Assembly: GCF_025642115.1 (NCBI RefSeq)
Contig: NZ_CP106753.1
Span: forward strand, 1-64,000
Reading direction: 5' to 3'
DNA from: Chitiniphilus purpureus
GTDB lineage: Bacteria > Pseudomonadota > Gammaproteobacteria > Burkholderiales > Chitinibacteraceae
DNA: 64,000 nucleotides
Part shown: positions 57,103 to 64,000 of the stretch, one piece after another
Layout of the letters: each line of letters starts with the position of its first letter
Position numbering within the stretch: position 1 is the stretch's first letter
Program-made: the position numbers and the translations under genes
The notes under the pieces: model-generated
Told to the model about the DNA's origin: nothing
What the model saw: the letters and a program-made list of their open reading frames with translations, nothing else
Databases searched by the model: none

Positions 57103-58239
57103 TCATCGCAGCAGGGTGGCCGGATCGGCACGGTACAGCGGCCGCAGCGCGTACAGTCCCGACAGCAGGGCGATCGTCAGCACCACCGACGCGGTGCCGA
57201 CGATCAGCCAGCCGGGCAGCAGCATCGCCACCTCGGCCCACCGCGCCAGCGACACGATGCCCCAGGCCAGGAGGCCGGTCAGCGCCAGGCCCAGGATGCC
57301 GATCCAGAACGCCTGCTCCAGCACCACATTGCGCAGCGCCCGGCGCGACACGCCCAATGCGCGCATCGTGGCGAATTCCTTGAGCGACGCCAGGATGGCC
57401 GCGGCCAGCGTCTGGCTGGTGATCACCCCGCCGACGATCAATCCCAGCAGCGAGGCGATGCCGGCGCCAATGCCGGCCCCGGATTCGAACAGCCAGTAAA
57501 GCTGCGAGGCGACCGAGAAGTCGTCCGCCTGCCATACCGAATAGCGTGCGGCGCCGGCCGAACGGCCCAGTTGCCCGGCCACCTGGGCCGGATCGCTGCC
57601 GGGGCGCAGCTGCAGCAGCAGGTAGGTCAGGTCGTTGCTGTCGGGCGCGTTGCGCAGCAGATGGCGCACCGTGGCATGCGAGGCCAGCACGTTCGCGCCG
57701 CCCACCGCGCGGATGCCGGAGACGAAGCCGACCACGTGTGCGCGCCTGCCATTGATCTCGATCGGCGCGCCGATGACGGCGTCGAGCTTGGCCTGGTCGG
57801 CCGCGTCGACCAGCACCGCGCCGGGTTCGGCGAGTGCGGCGCGCTGCGCCGGGGTGAGCAGCCTGTCATAGGCCATGCCCGGCACACGCTCGTCGATGCC
57901 GTTGAGCATGATGGTGACGGCGGCACCGTCATCACGGCGCCAGTCGCCGTAGCCTAGGTACAGCCGCTCCACCCGCGTCACCGCCGGGTGCAGCCGCGCG
58001 TCCAGATCGCTGGCGGCCGGAATGCCCCGTCCCAGGTCCACGCTCTGCGTGCCGCGGTAGCCGATCCACAGTTGGGCCGAGGAGCGGTCGATCACCACCG
58101 AGACACTGCCGAGCAACCCCAGCAGCAAGGCCACCTGCACCACGATCAGCAGGCCGGCGAAAGTGACCGCCAGCACCGCCGCGAGATAGCGCCGCCACTC
58201 GTAGATCAGCGATGAACGCGCCAGTGAAACCGATGCCAT
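57103..58239 (-). CDS. FtsX/DevC-like ABC permease
   Basis: A 378-residue membrane protein with one N-terminal helix (YLAAVLAVTFAGLLIVVQVA), a large periplasmic MacB-like domain, and three C-terminal helices (SLLGLIVGGVITSQTLAAAI; QAFWIGILGLALTGLLAWGI; WLIVGTASVVLTIALLSGLY). It is the first gene of the efflux operon; a palindromic operator AAGGAATATTCCTT lies about 50 bases upstream of its ATG. Length and topology match DevC-type permeases rather than full MacB. Confidence 0.9.
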   Translation of the reverse strand: MASVSLARSSLIYEWRRYLAAVLAVTFAGLLIVVQVALLLGLLGSVSVVIDRSSAQLWIGYRGTQSVDLGRGIPAASDLDARLHPAVTRVERLYLGYGDWRRDDGAAVTIMLNGIDERVPGMAYDRLLTPAQRAALAEPGAVLVDAADQAKLDAVIGAPIEINGRRAHVVGFVSGIRAVGGANVLASHATVRHLLRNAPDSNDLTYLLLQLRPGSDPAQVAGQLGRSAGAARYSVWQADDFSVASQLYWLFESGAGIGAGIASLLGLIVGGVITSQTLAAAILASLKEFATMRALGVSRRALRNVVLEQAFWIGILGLALTGLLAWGIVSLARWAEVAMLLPGWLIVGTASVVLTIALLSGLYALRPLYRADPATLLR

Positions 58240-58287
58240 TGCAGCCTTGCTCCCACCGGCAGCCCTTGGCGCCGCCGCTCAATATGA

Positions 58288-58305
58288 AAGGAATATTCCT
58301 TCGCA
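58288..58305 (-). promoter_or_regulatory. TetR-type operator upstream of the efflux operon
   Basis: AAGGAATATTCCTT at 58288-58301 is a perfect 14-base palindrome. GGAATATTCCTTCGCA (58290-58305) recurs with one mismatch at 58958-58973 before the TetR gene. This site lies about 50-65 bases upstream of the FtsX-type gene start, overlapping its likely promoter. Confidence 0.75.
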
Positions 58306-58346
58306 TTGCGCCGCCATGCCGCCCGTGGCCGGCGGCGGCACCCGGT

Positions 58347-58943
58347 TCACGGCTTCAGATAGCCTCCCAGCAGCTCGGCCGCTGCCGCCGCTGTCGCCGC
58401 CTGGTCCAGCACCGGATTGAGGTGGAAATCCACCTGCAGGCCCGAGACCAGGGCCGACAACACATTGGCCAGCCCGGACAGATTGCTGATCTCGGCGCGG
58501 ATCAACCCGCGCTGCTGCGCCTTCTCCAGCGCCCGCATCACCTCCAGCCGCAGCTGCGCATCACGCTCGGCCATCCGCTGCATCAGCCTTGGATTGCGTG
58601 CAAGCTCGGCCCAGGCATCGATGCTGATGTCGTCCTGCGTCCGCTGCAGCAGCACGCCGAGCAGCTCCAGGTCGAAACGCAGGAACGCCGCCAGCCCCTC
58701 GGCGCTGCCCAGGTAGTGGCGCACCAGGGCCAGATAGCAGTCGAACTCGCGCTCGACCAGCTCGTCGATGATCGACTCCTTGCTGCTGAAGTGGCGGTAC
58801 ATCGAGCCCGGGCTCAACGCCGCCTCCTTGCAAATCTCCTCCATGCGCGCGGCGTGGAAGCCGCGGGCGCGGAACACGCGCTTGGCGGCGGCAAGGATCT
58901 GTTCACGGCGGGCATCGGCCAGCGATTCGTTCTTGGTGCGCAT
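58347..58943 (-). CDS. TetR/AcrR-family repressor
   Basis: A 198-residue regulator with the N-terminal TetR helix-turn-helix (REQILAAAKRVFRARGFHAA; ICKEAALSPGSMYRHFSSKE) and a ligand-binding C-terminal domain with the BetI-like style (DDISIDAWAELARNPRLMQR). It lies directly upstream of, and in the same direction as, the efflux operon, but with its own promoter region. The operator copy at 58958 is 15-30 bases before its ATG, implying autoregulation, and the other copy controls efflux. ATG 58943 is preferred over TTG 58949. Confidence 0.92.
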   Translation of the reverse strand: MRTKNESLADARREQILAAAKRVFRARGFHAARMEEICKEAALSPGSMYRHFSSKESIIDELVEREFDCYLALVRHYLGSAEGLAAFLRFDLELLGVLLQRTQDDISIDAWAELARNPRLMQRMAERDAQLRLEVMRALEKAQQRGLIRAEISNLSGLANVLSALVSGLQVDFHLNPVLDQAATAAAAAELLGGYLKP

Positions 58944-58957
58944 TCCCAACCCTGGAC

Positions 58958-58973
58958 GGAATATTCATTCGCA
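58958..58973 (-). promoter_or_regulatory. TetR-type operator upstream of the tetR gene
   Basis: GGAATATTCATTCGCA matches the operator before the efflux operon at 15 of 16 positions and lies just upstream of the TetR start. Confidence 0.7.
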
Positions 58974-59308
58974 GAATAGAGCCCGGCAGCGGCGCCCGTC
59001 AACCCGCGCCGCGCCGGCCGGCCGCAACGGCCTGGGCACCCTTTGCGCCATACCGTTGCGTGTTGCCGGCCCCTTCAGGCACGCGCTTTCCACCCCGCTT
59101 CGCCTGACCCGACCATGGCTGTCTGGCTGCGCGGCTCGTGGGCAGCGTGGGCCGGGCCGGCGACGCACCGGCCCCAGGCTGCGTCGACCGTTCCCGTACG
59201 CCCTGTCCCCCATTCCACACCGCGCAGGGGGACACCAAAGCGGCCGGCTACCTGGCACACGTTGCCCAAACATCCGGCAGCGCCGCATGCCCGCAGGCAG
59301 CCTGACGG
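58974..59308. other. Spacer without a supported gene
   Basis: Between the TetR promoter and the 3' end of the arylsulfotransferase-like gene. I see nothing supportable in it. Confidence 0.45.
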
Positions 59309-60775
59309 TCACCCGCCCCGGCGCCGCTCCGTTTCGAGCGCCACGCAGAATGCAGCATCCGGCTGGGCAAGGTCGACGCTGTCGACCACGGTCTCCTGCA
59401 CCCGCCCCGGCGCGGCGGCGCCGGGCACGCGGAAGGTGGTAACGTCGATCGGCGCGATCGCGGTCTCATCGGGGTGTGGCAGCTGCGGTACCCAGTCGTA
59501 CGGCACGCGGTAGGCGCGATAGACCAGGTTGAGCGCGGGCCGGCCGCTGTCACCGCCGCCACCCCAGTAGGGGCTGATGTATTCCCATACCAGCCGGTGC
59601 TCGCGCGTCACCTCGAACACGCGGCCGTTGGCGCCCTCGGTGATCAGCGTATTGCCGTTGGGCAGGCGCTGGGCGCTGCTGATGAAGGGGCTGTAGAAGC
59701 GCGCGGCGTCCAGCGGCACGGTGAACCCCGCCTCGGCCGGCGTGTATTGCCATACCACCTGCAGCGTCACCGGGTCGATCTCCAGCACGCGCGAATGATC
59801 GCGCCGCACATGCTGCAGCCCATGCGGTGCCGCGGGATGGGGCGCACCGTAGCCAGCCCAGCCACCGTTGTCGAACACCAGCAGGTTGCCCTCGCCCGGC
59901 AGGCCATGCGGGATCAGGTGGGCATGGTGCTGGCCGATGATCCAACCCAGTGCGCGTTCGGCGGCATTGCCGTCGTAGCGCGGCCCCAGGCGCCAGACGA
60001 CACGGCCGCTCTGGCGGTCGGTGATGGCGATCAGATTGGCCTCGCGCGCATCCCAGATCAGGTTGTCCGGATGAAAGCGCGCATCGCCGGCGTCGTAATG
60101 GCGGTTGGGGCCGAGCCGCGACAACGCGTTGATATGCAGCCAGTCGCCCACCGGGCCGTCCGAGCGCTGGCGCAGGTTGGGGTTGCGGTGGATGGCGGCA
60201 CGCGCCGCCTCGTCCAGGCCCAGTTCGTCATAGTGATCGCTGGCACGCCATTCCCACAACACCTTGCCGTCCCAGCCCACCTCGATGAATTTGTCGTCGA
60301 GCAGGGTGTATTCGGAGATCGCCGGCTGCACCACATCCTCGTGCACCAGCAGCAGCGTGCTGCCCCCCACCACGCTGGGTTCGGCCTGCGGTGCGTAGTA
60401 GCCCACCGGGTTGCCCTCGCGCTGGAAATCGTGGTGCTGCCGCGCATACCAGCGTGCCGGCTGGCCGGGGTCGGCGATGTGCTCCAGTTCGCTGAAGCGC
60501 CAGACGATGCGCCCGTCCCAGTCCACCTGCACCAGGTCCAGCTGGTCCTGGAAGCCATGCCGCGGATCACGCCGTCCGGTGCTGCCCAGCACCTGCCCGC
60601 CCGGCAACAGCTTGTTGGGAAAGCCCTGCAGGCCGCGCCACAGCTTGACCTCGCGCCCGTTCATATCGATCAGCAAGGCGCCAAGGTCAGCGGCCTGGAA
60701 CAACGTGTAGCCGCTCCAGGCGGCCGTCGGGTCATAGCGCGTGGCGCCGGTGGGGTAAACGGTGGGATGGCCCAT
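59309..60775 (-). CDS. Arylsulfotransferase (ASST)-family protein
   Basis: A 488-residue protein with the beta-propeller style of bacterial PAPS-independent arylsulfotransferases: SGYTLFQAADLGALLIDMNG, HHDFQREGNP, GDWLHINALSRLGPN, WIIGQHHAHLIPHGLPGEGN and RLPNGNTLITEGANGRVFE. GGAG seven bases before ATG 60775 supports the start; no signal peptide is visible, so it would be cytosolic, unlike classical periplasmic ASST. It is divergent from a flavin monooxygenase gene, and together they suggest use or detoxification of aryl/sulfonated compounds. Substrate unknown. Confidence 0.82.
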   Translation of the reverse strand: MGHPTVYPTGATRYDPTAAWSGYTLFQAADLGALLIDMNGREVKLWRGLQGFPNKLLPGGQVLGSTGRRDPRHGFQDQLDLVQVDWDGRIVWRFSELEHIADPGQPARWYARQHHDFQREGNPVGYYAPQAEPSVVGGSTLLLVHEDVVQPAISEYTLLDDKFIEVGWDGKVLWEWRASDHYDELGLDEAARAAIHRNPNLRQRSDGPVGDWLHINALSRLGPNRHYDAGDARFHPDNLIWDAREANLIAITDRQSGRVVWRLGPRYDGNAAERALGWIIGQHHAHLIPHGLPGEGNLLVFDNGGWAGYGAPHPAAPHGLQHVRRDHSRVLEIDPVTLQVVWQYTPAEAGFTVPLDAARFYSPFISSAQRLPNGNTLITEGANGRVFEVTREHRLVWEYISPYWGGGGDSGRPALNLVYRAYRVPYDWVPQLPHPDETAIAPIDVTTFRVPGAAAPGRVQETVVDSVDLAQPDAAFCVALETERRRGG

Positions 60776-61133
60776 GCTGTGCTCCGGTGAGGTATCGACC
60801 GCAGCGGCCAGCAAGCCATATGCCATCCGCACGGCGACGGCCGGCGTGGCTGCGCCGCCGTACCCGGCGTGGCGGCACAGCTGCGGCAGGGTGCGGCGGC
60901 ACTGCACGGTTTTGCGCAGCACACGCAGCAGCCTGCGCACTGCCCAGCAGCCGCCGGCCGGGAGCACGCTGCCGTCCGCCGCCGCACGGCCCTGTCATCC
61001 ATCCCAAACCGTTGCGGATCAACGCGTTGCCCGACGCCATGGCGCGGGAGCGCGCGCTGGAACGGCCCTTGCTGAAGCGCCGGCTCCCGGCCGCCCAAGC
61101 AGCCGACCGCTTTCATGCTTCTGGAGCCCAACG
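60776..61133. other. Divergent promoter region of the ASST-like and LLM genes
   Basis: About 360 bases without a supported gene; presumably contains both promoters. No operator repeat was recognised. Confidence 0.45.
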
Positions 61134-62504
61134 ATGAGCAAACGACAGATCAAACTCGGTGCCTTCCTCTCGCCCACCGGCCACCACGCCGCCGCCTGGC
61201 GCCATCCGGACACCAATCCGGCCGGCGCCACCGATTTCGAACACTTCAGGAAGCTGGCGCAGCTCGCCGAGGCCGCCAAGTTCGATGCCATCTTCACCGC
61301 CGACAGCGACGGCCTGTGGCGCGGCACCGGCGATCGCACGCTGCGCGCCAAGAGCGGCCACAGCGCCGGCAGCAGCTTCGAGCCGATCACGCTGTATTCG
61401 GCGCTGTCCGCCGTCACCAGGAACATCGGCTTCGTCGCCACCGCCTCCACCACCTACAACGAGCCGTGGCACATCGCGCGCAAGTTCGCCTCGCTCGACC
61501 TGCTCTCGGGCGGGCGCGCCGCGTGGAACGTGGTGACCTCGGGCAATGCCAACGCCGCCTACAACTTTGGCCTGGGCGGTCACCCGGAGCACGCCGACCG
61601 CTATCGCCGCGCCGAGGAATTCGTCGAGGTGGTGAAGGGGCTGTGGGACAGCTGGGAGGACGACGCGCATGTCTACGACAAGGCGAGCGGCATCTACACC
61701 GATCCGGACAAGCTGCACGAGCTCAACCACGTCGGTGAGTACTTCAACGTCAAGGGTCCGCTGTCGGTGCCGCGCTCGCCGCAGGGCCACCCGGTGATCG
61801 TGCAGGCCGGCGCCTCGGAGCCCGGCCGCGAGCTCGCCGCCAAGACCGCCGAGGCCATCTTCGCCGCCTGGCAGACGCTGGAGGACGCGCAGGCGTTCTA
61901 TCGCGACGTGAAGAACCGCGCCGCCAACAAGTACGGCCGCAATCCGGACCACATCAAGATCCTGCCGGGCGTGTACCCGGTGATCGGCCGCACCGAGCAG
62001 GAAGCGCTGGACAAGAAGGAACAGCTGCGCCAGCTGATCGATCCGGAGATCGGCCTGTCGCTGCTGGCGAGCCTGGGTGGCTCGGACGCGTTGCGTGACT
62101 ACGACCTGGACGGCCCGGTGCCGCAGGACCTGCCCGAGACCAACAACAACAAGAGCCGCCAGCGCCTGCTGCTGGATCTGGCCGCACGCGAGCAACTCAC
62201 CATCCGCCAGCTTTACGAATGGGTGGCCGGCGCGCGCGGCCACCGCGTGATCCACGGCACGCCGGACAGCATCGCCGATCAGTTGGAGGAGTGGTTCGTC
62301 AGCGAGGCGGCCGACGGCTTCAACCTGCTGGCCCCGACCTACCCCGGCGGCCTGGTCGACTTCATCGACCTGGTGGTGCCCATCCTGCGGCATCGCGGCC
62401 TGTTCCGCACCGAGTACGAAGCCGCCACGCTGCGCGGCAACCTCGGCCTGGCGATTCCCGAAAACCGCCATACCGCCGCGCGCCACGCACGCAGATCGGC
62501 CTGA
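61134..62504 (+). CDS. LLM-class flavin-dependent monooxygenase (NtaA/SnaA/DszA type)
   Basis: A 456-residue FMNH2-dependent monooxygenase. Typical segments are KLGAFLSPTGHHAAAWRHPD, PITLYSALSAVTRNIGFVAT, ASTTYNEPWHIARKFASLDL, SGGRAAWNVVTSGNANAAYN, PVIVQAGASEPGRELAAKTA and IHGTPDSIADQLEEWFVSEA. Relatives oxidise nitrilotriacetate, dibenzothiophene sulfone, dimethyl sulfide or related compounds; the substrate cannot be fixed here. GGAG stands before ATG 61134. A nitroreductase follows by 49 bases, which may supply reduced flavin (inference). Confidence 0.9.
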   Translation: MSKRQIKLGAFLSPTGHHAAAWRHPDTNPAGATDFEHFRKLAQLAEAAKFDAIFTADSDGLWRGTGDRTLRAKSGHSAGSSFEPITLYSALSAVTRNIGFVATASTTYNEPWHIARKFASLDLLSGGRAAWNVVTSGNANAAYNFGLGGHPEHADRYRRAEEFVEVVKGLWDSWEDDAHVYDKASGIYTDPDKLHELNHVGEYFNVKGPLSVPRSPQGHPVIVQAGASEPGRELAAKTAEAIFAAWQTLEDAQAFYRDVKNRAANKYGRNPDHIKILPGVYPVIGRTEQEALDKKEQLRQLIDPEIGLSLLASLGGSDALRDYDLDGPVPQDLPETNNNKSRQRLLLDLAAREQLTIRQLYEWVAGARGHRVIHGTPDSIADQLEEWFVSEAADGFNLLAPTYPGGLVDFIDLVVPILRHRGLFRTEYEAATLRGNLGLAIPENRHTAARHARRSA

Positions 62505-62553
62505 CCCGCCACGGCCGGCCCCCGGGGCCGGCTGCGTCCATCCGAGACCGACC

Positions 62554-63144
62554 ATGACCGCACCGCTTGCCCCGCCTGCGCTCGCGCAGCTGTTCCACGC
62601 CGCCCGCACCGTGCAGCGCTTCAGCCCCCGCCCGGTGGACGAGGCCACCCTGCATGAACTCTATGCGCTGGTACGCCAGGGGCCGACCGGCTTCAACGCC
62701 CAACCCGGACGCTATGCATTCGTGCGCAGCGCGCAGGCCAAGGCGCTGCTGGCGCCGGCACTGTCCAGCGGCAACCGCGACCGGACGCTGGCGGCGCCGC
62801 TGACCGCCATCGTGGCGTGGGATACCCGCTTTCACGAGCAGCTGCCGACGTTGTTTCCCGCATTCGACGCGCGTGGCTATTTCGACAGCCATCCGGACAG
62901 CCTGGCGCCGGCCGGCGTGACCAATGCCACGCTGCAGGCGGGCTACCTGATCCTGGCGGCCCGCGCGCTGGGGCTGGATGCCGCGCCCATGTCCGGCTTC
63001 CAGCCCGGGCTGGTCGACGCCGCGTTCTTCCCCGACGGGCGCTGGCGCGCACTGTTGTTGATCAACCTGGGCTATGGCGAGCGCGCTGCGCTGCCGCCGC
63101 GCCTGCCCCGACTGGCGTTCGACGACGCCGTCGCCGTGTTCTGA
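62554..63144 (+). CDS. Nitroreductase family protein (RutE/malonic semialdehyde reductase-like)
   Basis: A 196-residue FMN-dependent nitroreductase. The N-terminal RTVQRFSPRPVDEATLHELY, QGPTGFNAQPGRYAFVRS and the ending GLDAAPMSGFQPGLVDAAFF and LLINLGYGE match the RutE/HadB-like subfamily. It is probably co-transcribed with the preceding flavin monooxygenase. Activity could be semialdehyde, quinone or nitro reduction. A deleted aldo/keto reductase gene follows. Confidence 0.9.
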   Translation: MTAPLAPPALAQLFHAARTVQRFSPRPVDEATLHELYALVRQGPTGFNAQPGRYAFVRSAQAKALLAPALSSGNRDRTLAAPLTAIVAWDTRFHEQLPTLFPAFDARGYFDSHPDSLAPAGVTNATLQAGYLILAARALGLDAAPMSGFQPGLVDAAFFPDGRWRALLLINLGYGERAALPPRLPRLAFDDAVAVF

Positions 63145-63159
63145 CAGACAGGCGCTGCC

Positions 63160-63413
63160 ATGTCCCTGCCCACCACCCGTTTCGGCCGTACCGGCCTGAC
63201 CGTTTCCCGCCTGGCCCTGGGCGTTATGCCAACGAGCGCGGCCACACACTGCTGGAGCTGGCGTTCAGCTGGCTGACGGCCAAACCGTTTGTTGGCAGCA
63301 TCATCGCCGGCGCGTCGACGCCGGAGCAGGTTACGGCCAATGCGCAGGCTGCGGACTGGCAACTGGCCGCCGCGGAGCTGGCGCAGATCGACGCCATCAC
63401 TGCGCAACATTGA
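63160..63413 (+). pseudogene. Aldo/keto reductase remnant with large internal deletion
   Basis: The frame starting at ATG 63160 gives MSLPTTRFGRTGLTVSRLAL, the first strand of an aldo/keto reductase. After about 22 residues the frame changes and the rest reads TLLELAFSWLTAKPFVGSII, AGASTPEQVTANAQAADWQL, the last ~65 residues of such an enzyme. The ~200 central residues with the Asp-Tyr-Lys-His catalytic set are missing, so this is an inactive deletion relic. Confidence 0.85.
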
Positions 63414-63752
63414 CGCCGCGGGGAGCGCCGCATTCCTTCGGCTGGGCGCTGCGTTTTCATCGCAATCACCACCACCGGTCGCGATGGTTCCGGGCCTGCC
63501 ACTGGGCAAGCGGCAGCGCCATCGTGCACTTGCTCCCTCCCGGCACCGATCACGTCTGCCAAGCGCCCGTGACCGCTCGTTTGCTGGCTCCTCGGCCGCT
63601 ACTGCTCCAATACCAAGTGGTTGCTGGGTGGCCCGGGCAGACTCGGCGAGGTTTTATTTTTTGCGAAGAATCGAACAAATTTTTTGAAATATTTGGACAT
63701 TCATTTCCAACAAATTACTTGCCTAGAATGGCTAAAGCCAAAAAATCCAGCG
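63414..63752. other. Spacer, AT-rich toward its end
   Basis: No supported gene. From about 63640 the sequence becomes AT-rich, unlike its surroundings. Confidence 0.45.
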
Positions 63753-63989
63753 CTATGCAAGTAAATCTGAAAGCATGGATTTCATGCATAAGACAAAGAT
63801 GATTTGCTTGCTGATCGCTACCCGGATTCCAACCCGAGTGGCGTGATCCGACTCTTGCCCTGCCGAATCGACCACGATGCACGTGTGGTCAGCGATTTCC
63901 AGCCCAACCAGAAGGTCGTACAGATCGCTGGATCGGGTAGCACCTTCAATAAACCAGGTCATCGATGCTTCTACGCGCTGTTGAAGCAT
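63753..63989 (-). CDS. Unidentified short ORF, possible transposase fragment
   Basis: A 78-residue minus-strand frame (LYDLLVGLEIADHTCIVVDS, then AGQESDHATRVGIRVAISKQ). The pattern, a hydrophobic strand ending in an acidic residue followed by GIRVAI, distantly recalls the second strand of IS5-type DDE transposases, but I cannot assign it. It reaches close to the window end, so a larger gene may be cut off. Low confidence that it is expressed. Confidence 0.25.
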   Translation of the reverse strand: MLQQRVEASMTWFIEGATRSSDLYDLLVGLEIADHTCIVVDSAGQESDHATRVGIRVAISKQIIFVLCMKSMLSDLLA

Positions 63990-64000
63990 GGGATTGGAAT

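Overview
The window opens on the first base of dnaA and carries the canonical origin-proximal order dnaA-dnaN-gyrB, so it is the replication-origin end of a bacterial chromosome. High G+C, a Fpg/Nei, FKBP and LysR gene set of betaproteobacterial type and several secreted proteins with type 5/12 (chitin-type) carbohydrate-binding modules suggest a chitin-degrading betaproteobacterium of the Neisseriales (Chitinibacteraceae/Chromobacteriaceae-like). That placement is inference from protein style, not a database result.

Layout. 1-5286: dnaA, dnaN, gyrB and the gyrB terminator. 5.4-11 kb: an accessory zone with two IS3-family elements or remnants, a wrecked SRAP (yedK-like) gene, an NmrA-type oxidoreductase with a divergent LysR gene, and a ParD-like/methionine aminopeptidase bicistron lying between an IS and an inverted relic of a related IS end. 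11-17.5 kb: RidA/LysR divergent pair, a small lipoprotein, an NTF2-like protein, slyD, and a DHA2-type MFS exporter divergent from an MmyB-type regulator. 17.7-27.4 kb: a two-partner secretion locus with a 2663-residue TpsA exoprotein built from near-identical 170-residue repeats and its TpsB transporter. 28.2-32.5 kb: three secreted proteins with chitin-binding-type modules, two of them tandem paralogues with a SUMF1/FGE-like fold but no catalytic cysteines. 32.6-36.2 kb: an AraC regulator and an ABC-2 exporter operon. 36.2-43.5 kb: a small exported protein with an FNR-type box, a cytosolic copper-storage protein, a Cys-containing secreted protein, and an RNA-repair locus (rtcA, RlaP-type nucleotidyltransferase, rtcB, zinc-ribbon protein, divergent rtcR) with a recognisable sigma-54 promoter.

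43.7-48 kb holds nei, a SUV3-like helicase and a DJ-1/PfpI protein. From 48.4 kb a strikingly AT-rich leader precedes homospermidine synthase, followed after a 14-base gap by a single protein combining fatty acyl-AMP ligase, acyl carrier and thioester reductase, then an SMR exporter and a DUF2147 protein. Convergent to these is a tripartite efflux operon (FtsX-type permease, ATPase, HlyD-type adaptor, NodT-type outer membrane factor) with a TetR regulator; both promoters carry the same operator-like palindrome. I consider the polyamine plus lipid-activation pair the best candidate for an undescribed pathway. The last 5 kb is a probable sulfur/xenobiotic-type redox group (arylsulfotransferase-like protein, LLM flavin monooxygenase, nitroreductase), a deleted aldo/keto reductase and an AT-rich end.

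No tRNA, rRNA or CRISPR array was recognised. Many spacers of 300-750 bases hold no gene that I can support; these are listed.
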